Assembly: GCA_021205755.1 (NCBI GenBank)
Contig: JAJPWX010000112.1
Location: 1 to 43,723, forward strand
From: Lachnospiraceae bacterium
GTDB lineage: Bacteria > Bacillota > Clostridia > Lachnospirales > Lachnospiraceae
Length of the DNA stretch: 43,723 nt
Reading direction: 5' to 3'
Made by a program: the position numbers and the translations under genes. The notes below the pieces were generated by a model. That model saw nothing but the letters and a program-made list of their open reading frames with translations, was not told the DNA's origin and made no database searches. Positions 1 to 8,791 of the stretch are shown here, piece after piece (within the stretch, counting starts at the first letter, position 1; every line of letters starts with the position of its first letter).

Positions 1-10
1 CTCAATGGCG

Positions 11-116
11 AAATGGCGAGCGCACTTGTGCGCAGAGCCATTTAGACATTAGAGAGCTTTTACGTGTAGTGGTCAGTGATAGCACTTGTAAAAGCGTTCT
101 CGATGGCGATAACGCT
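11..116. repeat. Hairpin-forming intergenic repeat-like sequence
   Basis: Two strong inverted repeats lie upstream of the tRNA gene. The first is nested: AAATGGC (11-17) pairs with GCCATTT (37-43), and inside it GCGCAC (20-25) pairs with GTGCGC (28-33) across a TT loop. The second is AGCGTT (93-98) with AACGCT (111-116). No T-tract follows, so neither looks like an intrinsic terminator. I see no coding sequence in 1-128. It may be the end of a REP-like element or a structured 3' region of the preceding unit, which lies outside the window. Confidence 0.4.
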
Positions 117-128
117 GGACATCAGAAC

Positions 129-201
129 GGGGATATAGCTCAGCTGGGAGAGCGCTTGAATGGCATTCAAGAGGCCGGCGGTTCGAGCCCGCTTATCTCC
201 A
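129..201 (+). tRNA. tRNA-Ala (anticodon GGC)
   Basis: The sequence folds as a complete 73-nt cloverleaf. The acceptor stem is GGGGATA (129-135) with TATCTCC (194-200), and the discriminator base is A201. The D arm (GCTCAGCTGGGAGAGC) and the T arm with its GTTCGAG loop are present. The anticodon stem CTTGA/TCAAG encloses the loop ATGGCAT, which gives anticodon GGC and reads GCC/GCU alanine codons. The third acceptor pair is the G3:U70 wobble that alanyl-tRNA synthetase uses as its identity element, which confirms alanine. The 3' CCA is not encoded (ATTT follows), so it must be added by a nucleotidyltransferase. Confidence 0.96.
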
Positions 202-346
202 TTTGTATGTGAGGCCTGCTCCGTGGGGAGCGGGTCTTTTTTTGCGCAGAACAGCTGCTTAATGAATGGTTCCGGCTATCGCTGGACGCAGCTCGCGCGG
301 CGAGCAGGAAGTTATTTACAGTATCTGGCTAATGAGGAGAATGATT

Positions 347-880
347 ATGGAGATTTATCACGGAAGACCTGCGGATGAAAGCGGGCGCGCACATAGAGAA
401 ATTGCAACCTATGACCTTTTGGACGCGCTTGGAATTTCCTATGACCGCGCGGATCATGAGGCAGCTATGACGATTGACGACTGCAAGGGTGTAGATGAAC
501 TGTTTGGGATTGAGATCTGTAAAAATCTGTTTTTATGCAATCGGCAGAAGACAGATTTTTATCTGCTTTTGATGCCCGGAAAAAAGAAGTTTGTGACGAA
601 GAAGCTTTGCCATCAGATCGGCTCACCGCGTCTGTCCTTTGCGGATGAATCTTTTATGGTCGAATACCTGGATATTCATCCGGGTGCGGTGAGCATTATG
701 GGGCTGATGAATGACAAGGAAAATCATGTCCGGCTTCTGATCGACCGAGATGTGACAAAACCGGCGTATTTTGGCTGCCATCCCTGTGTCAATACTTCCA
801 GTCTGCGGCTGCGGACCGCGGATGTACTGGAGAAATTTCTGCCGGGAGTGCACCATACCTATCGGATTGTGGATTTGTAA
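347..880 (+). CDS. YbaK/ProX-type aminoacyl-tRNA editing deacylase (prolyl-tRNA editing family)
   Basis: A 178-residue single-domain protein of the YbaK/ProX superfamily. These enzymes act in the cytoplasm in trans to hydrolyse mischarged tRNAs, typically Ala-tRNAPro or Cys-tRNAPro. Visible family features are the CKNLFL segment containing the conserved Lys-Asn pair, the central hydrophobic strands, and the FGCHPCVNTSSL motif with the conserved His-Pro and Asn near the C terminus. The layout resembles the stand-alone ProXp-ala/PrdX branch rather than the INS domain of ProRS. I place the start at ATG 347 because GAGGAG (334-339) lies 7 bases upstream; the in-frame ATG at 341 is too close to it. 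The gene follows tRNA-Ala by 145 bp. Substrate specificity cannot be fixed from sequence alone. Confidence 0.85.
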   Translation: MEIYHGRPADESGRAHREIATYDLLDALGISYDRADHEAAMTIDDCKGVDELFGIEICKNLFLCNRQKTDFYLLLMPGKKKFVTKKLCHQIGSPRLSFADESFMVEYLDIHPGAVSIMGLMNDKENHVRLLIDRDVTKPAYFGCHPCVNTSSLRLRTADVLEKFLPGVHHTYRIVDL

Positions 881-979
881 TATGGACTTGGCAAGCTGAA
901 AGCGGGCTGTGAATTGGTGGGATACAATAAAACACAGACGACAAATTATGTTGTTTGCGATATTTATGAGGAGATGGGT

Positions 980-2173
980 ATGAAGGTAGTAATCGCGGTG
1001 GATTCGTTTAAGGGAAGCATGAGTTCGATGGAAGCAGGTGAGGCCGCGCGGGAAGGCGTGCTGCTTGCCCGTGACGCCAGAGTAGTCGTGCGTCCACTCG
1101 CGGACGGAGGAGAAGGAACGACGGAAGCCCTTGTAGAAGGTCTTGGCGGCTCTTATGCAGAAGTCGAAGTGTCCGGACCGATGACGGAGTGTGTGACGGC
1201 GCGTTATGGGATTCTGGGAGATGGGCGCACCGCTGTGATGGAAATGGCAAAGGCTGCTGGGATCACGTTGGTAAAACACGAAGATCTGAATCCATGGCAG
1301 GCGTCGACGGTTGGAGTCGGGGAAATGATCCGCGACGCCATTGGCCGGGGATGCCGTGAATTTATCATTGGAATCGGCGGGAGTGCGACGACAGAAGGCG
1401 GCATTGGAATGCTGCAGGCGCTGGGATATGAGTTTTATGACAAGACTGGCCAGCTTCTTCCGCCGCGGATTGCCAGCCTCGGAGAGATTGCGCGGATTGA
1501 TGACAGCCATGTAATGCCCGAATTGGAAGATTGTTCCTTTCGTGTGGCCTGCGATGTCACAAACCCGCTCTGTGGGGAAAACGGCGCGGTTTATGTATAT
1601 GGTCCGCAGAAGGGAGTAAAAAAGGAAGAACGTGCGCTGCTGGACGCAAAACTCCGCCATTACGCCGAAGAAACGGAAAAGTTCTTAAGAAAAAAGCATG
1701 GTATGGCGTTAGGCGATAACCAGTCAGGAACCCCTGAATTTAGTATGGCAGGCAGAGAAAATGGTGCTGCTTATCCCGGAGCTGGCGCTGCCGGAGGGCT
1801 TGGCTTCGCATTTTTAAGTTATTTGCCTCATGCCAAGTTGAAACCCGGGATTTCTATCGTGCTTGATGCGGTACGGCTCGAAGAGGAGCTTGCGGACGCA
1901 GATATTGTTCTGACCGGAGAAGGGCGGCTGGATGGACAGACGGCTATGGGGAAAGCTCCTGTCGGAGTCGCCTGTCTGGCTAAAAAACATGGCTGCCGTG
2001 TGATTGCGTTTGCCGGAAGTGTTGCGGAGGACGCAGCCGTCTGCAATACGGAAGGGATTGATGCATTTTTTCCTATTGTGCGGGGCGTGACCACACTTTC
2101 AGAGGCAATGGAGCCAGAAAATGCGAAGAACAATATGCGGCGGGCAGTGGAGCAGGTGTTTCGATTATTGTAG
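980..2173 (+). CDS. Glycerate kinase (GlxK/GarK family)
   Basis: A 397-residue glycerate kinase of the bacterial GarK/GlxK type, which phosphorylates D-glycerate with ATP (2-phosphoglycerate in characterised GarK enzymes). The N terminus MKVVIAVDSFKGSMSS is the family signature. It is followed by the ADGGEGTTEAL segment, the glycine-rich IGIGGSATTEGG loop, CDVTNPLCG, GAGAAGGLGF and the C-terminal TGEGRLDGQT motif, so all usual conserved blocks are present at normal length. The start is ATG 980, preceded by GAGGAG at 968-973; ATG 974 directly abuts that site. It stands alone between the deacylase and the trp leader, with no clear terminator downstream. Glycerate, glyoxylate or sugar-acid catabolism is the likely context, but no pathway partner is nearby. 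Confidence 0.92.
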   Translation: MKVVIAVDSFKGSMSSMEAGEAAREGVLLARDARVVVRPLADGGEGTTEALVEGLGGSYAEVEVSGPMTECVTARYGILGDGRTAVMEMAKAAGITLVKHEDLNPWQASTVGVGEMIRDAIGRGCREFIIGIGGSATTEGGIGMLQALGYEFYDKTGQLLPPRIASLGEIARIDDSHVMPELEDCSFRVACDVTNPLCGENGAVYVYGPQKGVKKEERALLDAKLRHYAEETEKFLRKKHGMALGDNQSGTPEFSMAGRENGAAYPGAGAAGGLGFAFLSYLPHAKLKPGISIVLDAVRLEEELADADIVLTGEGRLDGQTAMGKAPVGVACLAKKHGCRVIAFAGSVAEDAAVCNTEGIDAFFPIVRGVTTLSEAMEPENAKNNMRRAVEQVFRLL

Positions 2174-2211
2174 TATCAGTTATTCTTTGAAACCGAAAAA
2201 ATAAAAAATTA

Positions 2212-2240
2212 TTGACAAACCACATTCCCTGTAGTAGACT
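2212..2240 (+). promoter_or_regulatory. SigA-type promoter of the trp operon
   Basis: A perfect -35 box TTGACA (2212-2217), a 17-bp spacer and the -10 box TAGACT (2235-2240) lie directly upstream of the T-box leader. Transcription should start near 2247, leaving about 400 nt of leader before trpE. Confidence 0.75.
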
Positions 2241-2246
2241 GAAAGC

Positions 2247-2610
2247 AGTAAAAATGAACAAACCGTTGAAGCGGAGATAAAGACAGTAGATGTGCCCACA
2301 GAGAGTCCGGGCGCGGCGAACGATTCGAACGGCAGACGAAGAGGAACAGAAACGGAAGAGTTTTCGTCTGACGAGGAAGACAGGGCTGCGCACAGCTGAG
2401 AACCGGATGGAGATGCAGATTGTCAAATGGATCGTGGAGGGCGCAGTCAAAGGCAGGTTTTGCTGAGTATTCTGCGACGTGAAGGCATACGTCAGTTGCC
2501 GGAGATATGTTGGTATCTCGTAAGTGCACGGGGATTCCCGTGAATCAGGGTGGCACCGCGGAAGTATATTCGTCCCTGACAGATTGGAGAAATCTGTCAG
2601 GGATTTTTCA
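2247..2610 (+). promoter_or_regulatory. T-box riboswitch leader of the trp operon
   Basis: The leader carries the T-box core AGGGTGGCACCGCGG (2547-2561), whose bulge pairs with the uncharged tRNA acceptor end in the antiterminator. It is followed by an intrinsic terminator: TCCCTGACAGATT (2573-2585) pairs with AATCTGTCAGGGA (2591-2603), then TTTTT. A Stem-I-like ACAGAGAG element sits near 2298, as in the valS leader. The downstream operon makes the ligand tRNA-Trp almost certainly. TGG triplets at 2408 and 2428 could be the specifier, but I could not fold Stem I confidently. About 300 nt between promoter and T-box core is at the long end for this class. Low charged tRNA-Trp should favour antitermination and trp expression. 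Confidence 0.9.
2573..2608 (+). terminator. T-box conditional terminator before trpE
   Basis: A 13-bp near-perfect stem (2573-2585 with 2591-2603), a 5-nt loop and a TTTTT tract (2604-2608). It is mutually exclusive with the T-box antiterminator and is followed 36 bp later by the trpE start. Confidence 0.88.
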
Positions 2611-2643
2611 TTTCTGAGTTTTCCAGACAGAAGGAGGAAAAAT

Positions 2644-4134
2644 ATGTATCCATCTTTAGAGGAAGCAAAAAAGATTGCGTCATCGGGCGAGTACCGGAGA
2701 ATTCCGGTATGCACAGAGATGCTTTCTGATCGTTTTACGCCGATTGAGGTCATGCGGACGCTGCGGGCGGCGAGCCGACACTGCTATATGCTTGAGAGTG
2801 CGGAAGCGCATAATCAGTGGGGAAGGTACACGTTCCTGGGCTATTCGCCGACGCTGGAGCTTACCTGTGCGAAGGGTCAGGTGAGACTGCGCTGTGGGGA
2901 AGATGTTGGCGGAGGCCAGGTGAAAGAAGTGGTTCGCAGTGAGAGCCCACAGACAGTGATCCGCGAGATCCTCGCGGCAAACAAAAGCCCGAAGCTGCCG
3001 GGAATGCCGTCGTTTACGGGCGGGCTGGTCGGATATTTTGCCTACGATTATATCTGCTACAGCGAACCGACATTGAAGTTTACAGGGGAAGATGAGGAGA
3101 ATTTTCAGGATGCGGATCTGATGCTGTTTGATCGGGTGATTGCGTTTGATAATTACCGGCAGAAGATGATTCTGATCTGCGGCGTGGATACGGCAAGGCT
3201 AGAGGATTCCTATCGGGAGGCCGGGGAAAAACTGAAAGGAATCGAACAGCTGCTAAAGAGCGGCGTGAAAGCGTATTTTGCGCCGCTGCACCTGAAAGAA
3301 GAGATTACGCCCTGCTTTTCGAGGGAAAAATATAAGGGAATGGTAGAGAAAGCCAAGCACTATATTCGAGAAGGAGATATTTTCCAGGTTGTGCTTTCGA
3401 ACCCGATGCAGGCGGAAGCGGAAGGAAGCCTGTTTGACGCTTACCGGCTGCTGCGCACCTCGAACCCGTCACCGTATATGTTTTATTTTTCCAGCGATGA
3501 CATTGAACTGGTTGGTGCGTCGCCGGAGACGCTGGTGAAGCTGGAGGATGGTACGCTTCATACCTTTCCGCTGGCAGGGACGAGACCGCGCGGCGCGACC
3601 GAGGAGGAGGATCAGCGTCTGGAGCAGGAGCTGCTGACAGATGAAAAGGAGCTCTCTGAGCATAATATGCTGGTCGACCTGGGGCGTAATGATATCGGTA
3701 AGATCAGCGAAATCGGTACGGTGCAGGTGGAAAAATATCTTTCCATTGAGCGATATTCACATGTCATGCACATCGGGTCGACGGTAGCCGGGCAGATCCG
3801 AAAGGACTGCGACGCAGTGGATGCGGTAGATTCGATTCTGCCGGCCGGGACGCTTTCCGGAGCGCCAAAGCTGCGGGCCTGCCAGATCATTGATGAGCTG
3901 GAAGGGCGCAAGCGCGGCGTTTACGGCGGCGCAATCGGGTATCTGGATTTCACCGGAAACCTTGACACTTGTATTGCCATCCGCCTGGCATTTAAGAAAA
4001 ACGGCCGCATCACGATTCGCTCCGGCGCCGGGATCGTCGCGGACAGCGTACCGGACAAGGAATTTGAGGAATGCTGCAACAAGGCACAGGCAGTGATCAA
4101 TGCGGTGGAACAGGCAGAGGGAGGTGTGGAATAA
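2644..4134 (+). CDS. trpE: Anthranilate synthase component I (TrpE)
   Basis: A 496-residue chorismate-utilising enzyme that, with TrpG, converts chorismate and glutamine-derived ammonia to anthranilate, the first committed step of tryptophan synthesis. The N-terminal regulatory domain keeps the MLESAEAHNQWGRYTFLG block. This corresponds to the LLES region that binds tryptophan, so feedback inhibition is probably intact. The catalytic domain shows DIFQVVLSNP, LAGTRPRG (about residue 310), HNMLVDLGRNDIG, GTLSGAPK (about residue 400) and GAGIVADS near the C terminus. The start is ATG 2644 with AGGAGG 7 bases upstream; upstream in-frame codons lie inside the T-box. Its stop overlaps the trpG start by one base (TAATG), so the two subunits are translationally coupled. 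Confidence 0.97.
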   Translation: MYPSLEEAKKIASSGEYRRIPVCTEMLSDRFTPIEVMRTLRAASRHCYMLESAEAHNQWGRYTFLGYSPTLELTCAKGQVRLRCGEDVGGGQVKEVVRSESPQTVIREILAANKSPKLPGMPSFTGGLVGYFAYDYICYSEPTLKFTGEDEENFQDADLMLFDRVIAFDNYRQKMILICGVDTARLEDSYREAGEKLKGIEQLLKSGVKAYFAPLHLKEEITPCFSREKYKGMVEKAKHYIREGDIFQVVLSNPMQAEAEGSLFDAYRLLRTSNPSPYMFYFSSDDIELVGASPETLVKLEDGTLHTFPLAGTRPRGATEEEDQRLEQELLTDEKELSEHNMLVDLGRNDIGKISEIGTVQVEKYLSIERYSHVMHIGSTVAGQIRKDCDAVDAVDSILPAGTLSGAPKLRACQIIDELEGRKRGVYGGAIGYLDFTGNLDTCIAIRLAFKKNGRITIRSGAGIVADSVPDKEFEECCNKAQAVINAVEQAEGGVE

Positions 4135-4718
4135 TGTACCTTTTGGTGGATAATTACGACAGCTTTTCCTATAATTTATATCAGCTGATCGGCGCGGTAA
4201 GGCCGGACATCAAAGTCATCCGTAATGACGTCTGCACGGTTGATGAAATCCGGGCGATGGCTCCGGAGGCGATTTTCATCTCACCTGGTCCCGGACGTCC
4301 GGAGGATGCCGGTATCTGTGTGGAGATGATTCAGAAGCTGGGCAGCTCCATTCCCATGTTTGGCGTATGCCTTGGACACCAGGCGATCTGCCAGGCCTTT
4401 GGCGCGACCGTGACCTACGCAAAGGAACTGATGCATGGCAAAAAGTCACAGCTGCTCATCGAACCGGACAGTGTTCTGTTCCAGGGACTGTCTTCCGGTA
4501 TGACTGCGGCGCGTTATCATTCCCTTTCCGTGAAAGAGGACACCCTGCCGGAGACCCTTCGCGTGACCGCACGGACGCCGGACGGGGAAGTCATGGCGGT
4601 CGAACATCGGGAGTACCCCGTGTACGGCGTGCAGTTCCACCCGGAATCCGTCATGACCCCGGATGGAATACAAATTATAAGAAACTTTGTAAACCAGTTC
4701 CAAACAGCAGCAAAATGA
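4134..4718 (+). CDS. trpG: Anthranilate synthase component II, glutamine amidotransferase (TrpG)
   Basis: A 194-residue class I glutamine amidotransferase that supplies ammonia to TrpE. The oxyanion block ISPGPGRPEDAG, the nucleophile elbow FGVCLGHQAICQAFG with Cys79, and the catalytic FHPES dyad (His169, Glu171) are all intact. Length is normal for a free-standing subunit, and the sequence resembles TrpG/PabA proteins. Because no separate pabA is visible, it might also serve folate synthesis, but the operon position makes trp the main role. Translation starts at ATG 4134, overlapping the trpE stop. A gap of 100 bp separates it from trpD, with no convincing terminator in between. Confidence 0.97.
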   Translation: MYLLVDNYDSFSYNLYQLIGAVRPDIKVIRNDVCTVDEIRAMAPEAIFISPGPGRPEDAGICVEMIQKLGSSIPMFGVCLGHQAICQAFGATVTYAKELMHGKKSQLLIEPDSVLFQGLSSGMTAARYHSLSVKEDTLPETLRVTARTPDGEVMAVEHREYPVYGVQFHPESVMTPDGIQIIRNFVNQFQTAAK

Positions 4719-4818
4719 AAATCAAGCCCGTGCAGATTTATTCATTTATCTGCTAAGGCTCTGCTGTATCATATAGAGAGAAAACAAAGCTATAAAACAG
4801 AGAAAGGCGGTATCAACT

Positions 4819-5829
4819 ATGATCAAGGAAGCAATTATCAAACTGACAAACAAACAGGATCTGACATATGACGAGGCGGAAGCTGTCATGCTGGAAATCA
4901 TGAGCGGTGAGGCGAGTGACGTGCAGATTTCTTCTTATCTGACTGCTCTCGCGATGAAAGGCGAGACAATCGATGAGATCACAGCGTCTGCGGTCGGCAT
5001 GCGCGCGAAGGGCGTTCATTTGCTGCATGAGATGGATGTGCTGGAGATCGTCGGGACAGGCGGAGACAAGGCCAATTCCTTTAATATCTCGACGACGGCT
5101 TCCGTCGTGATTGCAGCGGGAGGTGTTCCCGTGGCGAAGCATGGCAACCGTGCGGCTTCCTCTAAATGCGGCGCGGCGGATGTGCTGGAAGCGCTCGGCG
5201 TCAAGATTTCTCTTTCTCCAGAAAAATGCCTGGAGCTGATTAAAGAGATCAACATCTGTTTCCTGTTTGCGCAGACTTATCACACCGCCATGCGTTTTGT
5301 GGGACCGGTTCGCAAGGAGCTTGGCATCCGTACGATCTTCAACATCCTTGGGCCGCTTTCCAACCCGGCGGGCGCGAACATGGAGCTGATGGGCGTGTAT
5401 GATGAGTCGATCGTGGAGCCGCTGGCACGCGTGCTGAACAACCTCGGTGTGACGAGCGGTATGGTGGTTTACGGCCAGGATAAGCTGGATGAGATTTCCA
5501 TGAGCTCACCGACTACGGTATGTGAAATTCGAAACGGCCAGTATAAATCCTATGTCCTTACACCGGAGCAGTTCGGCTATGAACGCTGCGCAAAGGAAGA
5601 ACTGGTGGGCGGTACACCGGAAGAAAATGCTGCGATCACACGTGCAATTCTCAACGGCACAGACCGCGGCCCGAAGCGTCAGGCAGTCTGCCTAAATGCG
5701 GGCGGCGCGCTTTACATCGCGGGCAAGGCGGCGACCATCGAGGAAGGCGTGCGCATGGCAGAGCAGCTGATTGACGACGGTTCCGCGAATAAGGTGCTGG
5801 AGCAGTTTATTGAGCTGAGCAATCAATGA
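4819..5829 (+). CDS. trpD: Anthranilate phosphoribosyltransferase (TrpD)
   Basis: A 336-residue enzyme that transfers the phosphoribosyl group of PRPP to anthranilate. The N-terminal helical domain ([20 protein letters not shown]) is followed by the PRPP-binding [14 protein letters not shown] loop at about residue 79, the [18 protein letters not shown] segment, and the [20 protein letters not shown] block typical of the family. [11 protein letters not shown] near residue 230 is the conserved metal/PRPP site. Full length, with no anomalies. The start follows AGAAAGGCGG. It is a separate protein, not fused to TrpG as in enteric bacteria. Confidence 0.97.
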   Translation: MIKEAIIKLTNKQDLTYDEAEAVMLEIMSGEASDVQISSYLTALAMKGETIDEITASAVGMRAKGVHLLHEMDVLEIVGTGGDKANSFNISTTASVVIAAGGVPVAKHGNRAASSKCGAADVLEALGVKISLSPEKCLELIKEINICFLFAQTYHTAMRFVGPVRKELGIRTIFNILGPLSNPAGANMELMGVYDESIVEPLARVLNNLGVTSGMVVYGQDKLDEISMSSPTTVCEIRNGQYKSYVLTPEQFGYERCAKEELVGGTPEENAAITRAILNGTDRGPKRQAVCLNAGGALYIAGKAATIEEGVRMAEQLIDDGSANKVLEQFIELSNQ

Positions 5830-5875
5830 GGCGCGACGGGTCAATCAACCTTGAAAAACAGGGAGACAATAAAAG

Positions 5876-6787
5876 ATGAATATTCTGGATGAAATTGCCG
5901 GGCGCACGAAAGTCCGTATCGCTGAAGAAAAAGAGAAAATGCCGCTCGGAGAACTCCGCGCACAGGCAGAGGAAGCACACCGGAGGGGAACCGCATTTGC
6001 GGACGGCGGCCCTGCGCAGGCGGCGTATGCATTTGAAAAAGCCCTGCGCCCCGCAGCCGCAGAGGAAACCCTTTTACAGAAGAGGGCGCATGTCGAAGAC
6101 ATCGGGCAGACTGGTGTGAAAATAGAAGATAACCGGATGGATTCGCGCGGAATCGCTTTCATCTGTGAGGTGAAAAAGGCTTCTCCTTCCAAGGGTCTGA
6201 TCGCACCGGATTTTCCCTATCTGCAAATCGCAGAGGAATATGAGGCGGCGGGCGCGGCGGCGATTTCCTGCCTGACAGAGCCGTATTATTTTCAGGGGCA
6301 GGACAGCTATCTGCGTGAAATCGCGGGGAGTGTGCATATTCCGGTTCTCCGAAAGGATTTTACTGTGGATGAGTATATGATTTATCAGGCGCGGGCGTTC
6401 GGCGCGGGCGCGGTACTGCTGATCTGCTCGATCCTGGATGATGCGCAGCTGCTGGCCTATGGGCAGCTGGCGGCGGAGCTGGGCCTGTCGGCGCTGGTGG
6501 AAGCGCACACGGAGGAGGAAGTTCTGCGGGCAATGAAAGCGGGTGCGAAAATCCTCGGTGTAAACAACCGCGATCTGAAGACTTTCCAGGTAGACCTGGG
6601 CACGAGCGCACGCTACCGCAAGCTGGTGCCGCCGGAAACGATTTTTGTCTCAGAGAGCGGAATCCGCAATGCGGACGACATCAGAAAGCTGGTGGAGAAC
6701 GGCACGAATGCGGTACTCATCGGTGAGACATTGATGCGCGCGGCGGATAAAAAAGCGATGTTGCGGGAACTGCGTGGGGAACGATAA
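5876..6787 (+). CDS. trpC: Indole-3-glycerol phosphate synthase (TrpC) with extended N-terminal insert
   Basis: A 303-residue TIM-barrel enzyme that converts CdRP to indole-3-glycerol phosphate. Conserved blocks are CEVKKASPSKG, AAISCLTEPYYFQG, LRKDFTVDEYMIYQARAFGA, EAHTEEE, GVNNRDLKTF and SESGI, covering the catalytic Lys and Glu residues. The family is usually about 255-265 residues. The excess lies before CEVKKASPSKG: between FEKALRP and GIAFICEVKK, about 35 residues rich in Glu and Arg (roughly residues 61-95) have no counterpart I recognise. The catalytic core is untouched, so activity is expected. The gene lies 46 bp after trpD. Confidence 0.95.
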   Translation: MNILDEIAGRTKVRIAEEKEKMPLGELRAQAEEAHRRGTAFADGGPAQAAYAFEKALRPAAAEETLLQKRAHVEDIGQTGVKIEDNRMDSRGIAFICEVKKASPSKGLIAPDFPYLQIAEEYEAAGAAAISCLTEPYYFQGQDSYLREIAGSVHIPVLRKDFTVDEYMIYQARAFGAGAVLLICSILDDAQLLAYGQLAAELGLSALVEAHTEEEVLRAMKAGAKILGVNNRDLKTFQVDLGTSARYRKLVPPETIFVSESGIRNADDIRKLVENGTNAVLIGETLMRAADKKAMLRELRGER

Positions 6788-6874
6788 AAGGTTTGTGCAG
6801 GCAGGATGTAATTCTGACGTAAGAGAAATGGCATCCTGCGTCTGCGGGAAAATCAGGCGAACCGGAGGAAAGAA

Positions 6875-7603
6875 ATGGCGGTTATGAGTGGAAATCCCGT
6901 AAAAATAAAACTCTGCGGCCTGTCGCGGCCGGTGGATATCGATTCTGTCAACAAGGCAAAGCCGGACTATTGCGGATTTATTATAAACGTACCGAAGAGC
7001 ATCCGCAACACGACGCCGGATCAGGTGCGTGCGCTGCGTAAAAACCTTTCCCCGGAGATTATTCCGGTCGGCGTGTTCCGCAACGAGCCGGTAGAGAACG
7101 TGGCGGAGCTTCTGCTGGATGGTACGATACAGGTTGCTCAGCTGCACGGGAGCGAGGATGAGGAATATATCCGGAAGCTGCGGACGTATGGGACGTTTTC
7201 TATTATTAAGGCATTTCGCGTGCCATCCACGGAAGAATTGTCCCACCAGAAGCAGGAGGTAAGTCCGGAAAAAGCGGATTTCGAACCGGCAAACCGTTCG
7301 GCTGGGAACGTATTTTCGAGCTGGGCGGATATGGTAAATAAAAGCTCTGCCGACCTCGTTCTTCTGGACAATGGGGGCGGCGGCACTGGCAAGACATTTG
7401 AGTGGACACTGGCAAACCGGATTCAGCGGCCGTATCTGCTGGCCGGAGGCATTGGACCGGATAATATCACGGAAGCGTTGGATCAGCTGCATCCGTGGGG
7501 GGTGGACATGAGCAGCAGTGTGGAGACGGATGGAAAGAAAGATCGTGAAAAAATGCTCGCCGCGGTGTCGCGGGTGCGAGCGTGGAACAAGAACAGGAGA
7601 TGA
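6875..7603 (+). CDS. trpF: Phosphoribosylanthranilate isomerase (TrpF) with internal insert
   Basis: A 242-residue PRA isomerase that converts phosphoribosylanthranilate to CdRP. The catalytic cysteine lies in IKLCGL (Cys14) and the catalytic aspartate in LLDNGGGGTGKTFEW; AQLHGSED, LLAGGIGPDNI and GVDMSSSVE are the remaining family blocks. Usual length is about 200. The extra residues are a hydrophilic stretch of roughly 35-40 residues (about 120-158) between KAFRVPS and ADLVLLDNG. The start is ATG 6875 with GGAGGAAAG just upstream. In the 87-bp spacer after trpC an 8-bp inverted repeat, GCAGGATG (6801-6808) with CATCCTGC (6832-6839), could form a weak intercistronic hairpin. trpF precedes trpB by 6 bp. 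Confidence 0.95.
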   Translation: MAVMSGNPVKIKLCGLSRPVDIDSVNKAKPDYCGFIINVPKSIRNTTPDQVRALRKNLSPEIIPVGVFRNEPVENVAELLLDGTIQVAQLHGSEDEEYIRKLRTYGTFSIIKAFRVPSTEELSHQKQEVSPEKADFEPANRSAGNVFSSWADMVNKSSADLVLLDNGGGGTGKTFEWTLANRIQRPYLLAGGIGPDNITEALDQLHPWGVDMSSSVETDGKKDREKMLAAVSRVRAWNKNRR

Positions 7604-7609
7604 TAAAAC

Positions 7610-8791
7610 ATGAGTGGCAGATTTGGAATACACGGCGGTCAGTATATCCCGGAGACGCTGATGAATGCCGTGATTGAGCTGGAAGAGGCTTACAATCATT
7701 ACAAGGACGATCCGGAATTTAACCGGGAATTAACGGAGCTGTTTAACAATTATGCGGGCAGGCCGTCGCGCCTGTATTTCGCGGAGCGTATGACAAAAGA
7801 TCTGGGCGGCGCGAAAATTTATCTCAAGCGTGAAGACCTGAATCACACCGGTGCGCACAAGATCAATAACGTGCTTGGCCAGGCGCTTTTGGCGAAGAAG
7901 ATGGGAAAGACTCGTCTGATCGCGGAGACCGGAGCGGGGCAGCACGGCGTGGCGACGGCGACGGCGGCGGCACTGATGGATATGGAGTGTGAGGTCTATA
8001 TGGGTGAAGAGGACACGAAGCGCCAGGCGCTGAATGTTTACCGCATGAAGCTGCTCGGCGCGCAGGTACACCCGGTGACGACGGGGACAAGCACATTGAA
8101 AGACGCTGTCTCCGAGGCGATGCGCGAGTGGACCAGACGGATTGACGATACGCATTATTGCCTTGGCTCTGTGATGGGCCCGCATCCGTTCCCGACGATT
8201 GTGCGCGATTTCCAGAGCGTGATTTCCAAAGAAATCAAAGAGCAGCTGCAGGAAAAAGAGGGGAAGCTTCCGGACGCGGTGCTGGCCTGCGTCGGCGGCG
8301 GCTCCAACGCGATCGGTACCTTTTATCATTTCATCCCGGACGAGAGCGTGCGTCTGATCGGCTGCGAGGCGGCGGGGCGCGACGTCAATACGGCCGAGAC
8401 CGCGGCAACCATCGCGACCGGAAAGCTTGGCATTTTCCACGGGATGAAGTCCTACTTTTGCCAGGATGAATACGGCCAGATTGCGCCGGTTTATTCGATT
8501 TCCGCCGGGCTGGATTACCCGGGCATTGGGCCGGAGCACGCCTATCTGTATGACAAGGGACGTGCGGAATATGTGGCAATCACCGATGACGAGGCGGTAG
8601 AGGCATTTGAATATCTGTCCCGGCTGGAAGGTATCATTCCGGCAATTGAGAGCGCCCATGCGGTTGCTTATGCGAGAAAGCTTGCTCCGACCATGGATCC
8701 GGATCAGATCATTGTCATCACGATTTCCGGGCGCGGCGACAAGGACTGCGCGGCCATCGCGCGTTACAGAGGGGAGGATATTTATGAATAA
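7610..8791 (+). CDS. trpB: Tryptophan synthase beta chain (TrpB)
   Basis: A 393-residue PLP enzyme that condenses indole with serine to give tryptophan. It is the TrpB1 type that pairs with TrpA. The N terminus [15 protein letters not shown] is standard, the PLP lysine is Lys84 in [10 protein letters not shown], the phosphate-binding glycine loop is [10 protein letters not shown], and [14 protein letters not shown] carries the catalytic Glu. HGMKSYF and [14 protein letters not shown] form the COMM/C-terminal blocks. Full length without anomaly. Its last 8 bases overlap the trpA start, so alpha and beta subunits are translationally coupled, as expected for a 1:1 complex with a shared indole tunnel. 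Confidence 0.98.
   Translation: MSGRFGIHGGQYIPETLMNAVIELEEAYNHYKDDPEFNRELTELFNNYAGRPSRLYFAERMTKDLGGAKIYLKREDLNHTGAHKINNVLGQALLAKKMGKTRLIAETGAGQHGVATATAAALMDMECEVYMGEEDTKRQALNVYRMKLLGAQVHPVTTGTSTLKDAVSEAMREWTRRIDDTHYCLGSVMGPHPFPTIVRDFQSVISKEIKEQLQEKEGKLPDAVLACVGGGSNAIGTFYHFIPDESVRLIGCEAAGRDVNTAETAATIATGKLGIFHGMKSYFCQDEYGQIAPVYSISAGLDYPGIGPEHAYLYDKGRAEYVAITDDEAVEAFEYLSRLEGIIPAIESAHAVAYARKLAPTMDPDQIIVITISGRGDKDCAAIARYRGEDIYE

Noticed and set aside
623-1660. 345-codon open frame on the minus strand across the deacylase and glycerate kinase genes
   Set aside because: It lies antisense to two well-supported genes, has no ribosome site, and its product is rich in His/Arg/Phe with no family motif.
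4719-4818. Gap between trpG and trpD considered as an internal terminator or promoter
   Set aside because: GCAGATTTATTC/ATTTATCTGC-like bases are too weak and irregular, and no -35/-10 pair is evident.
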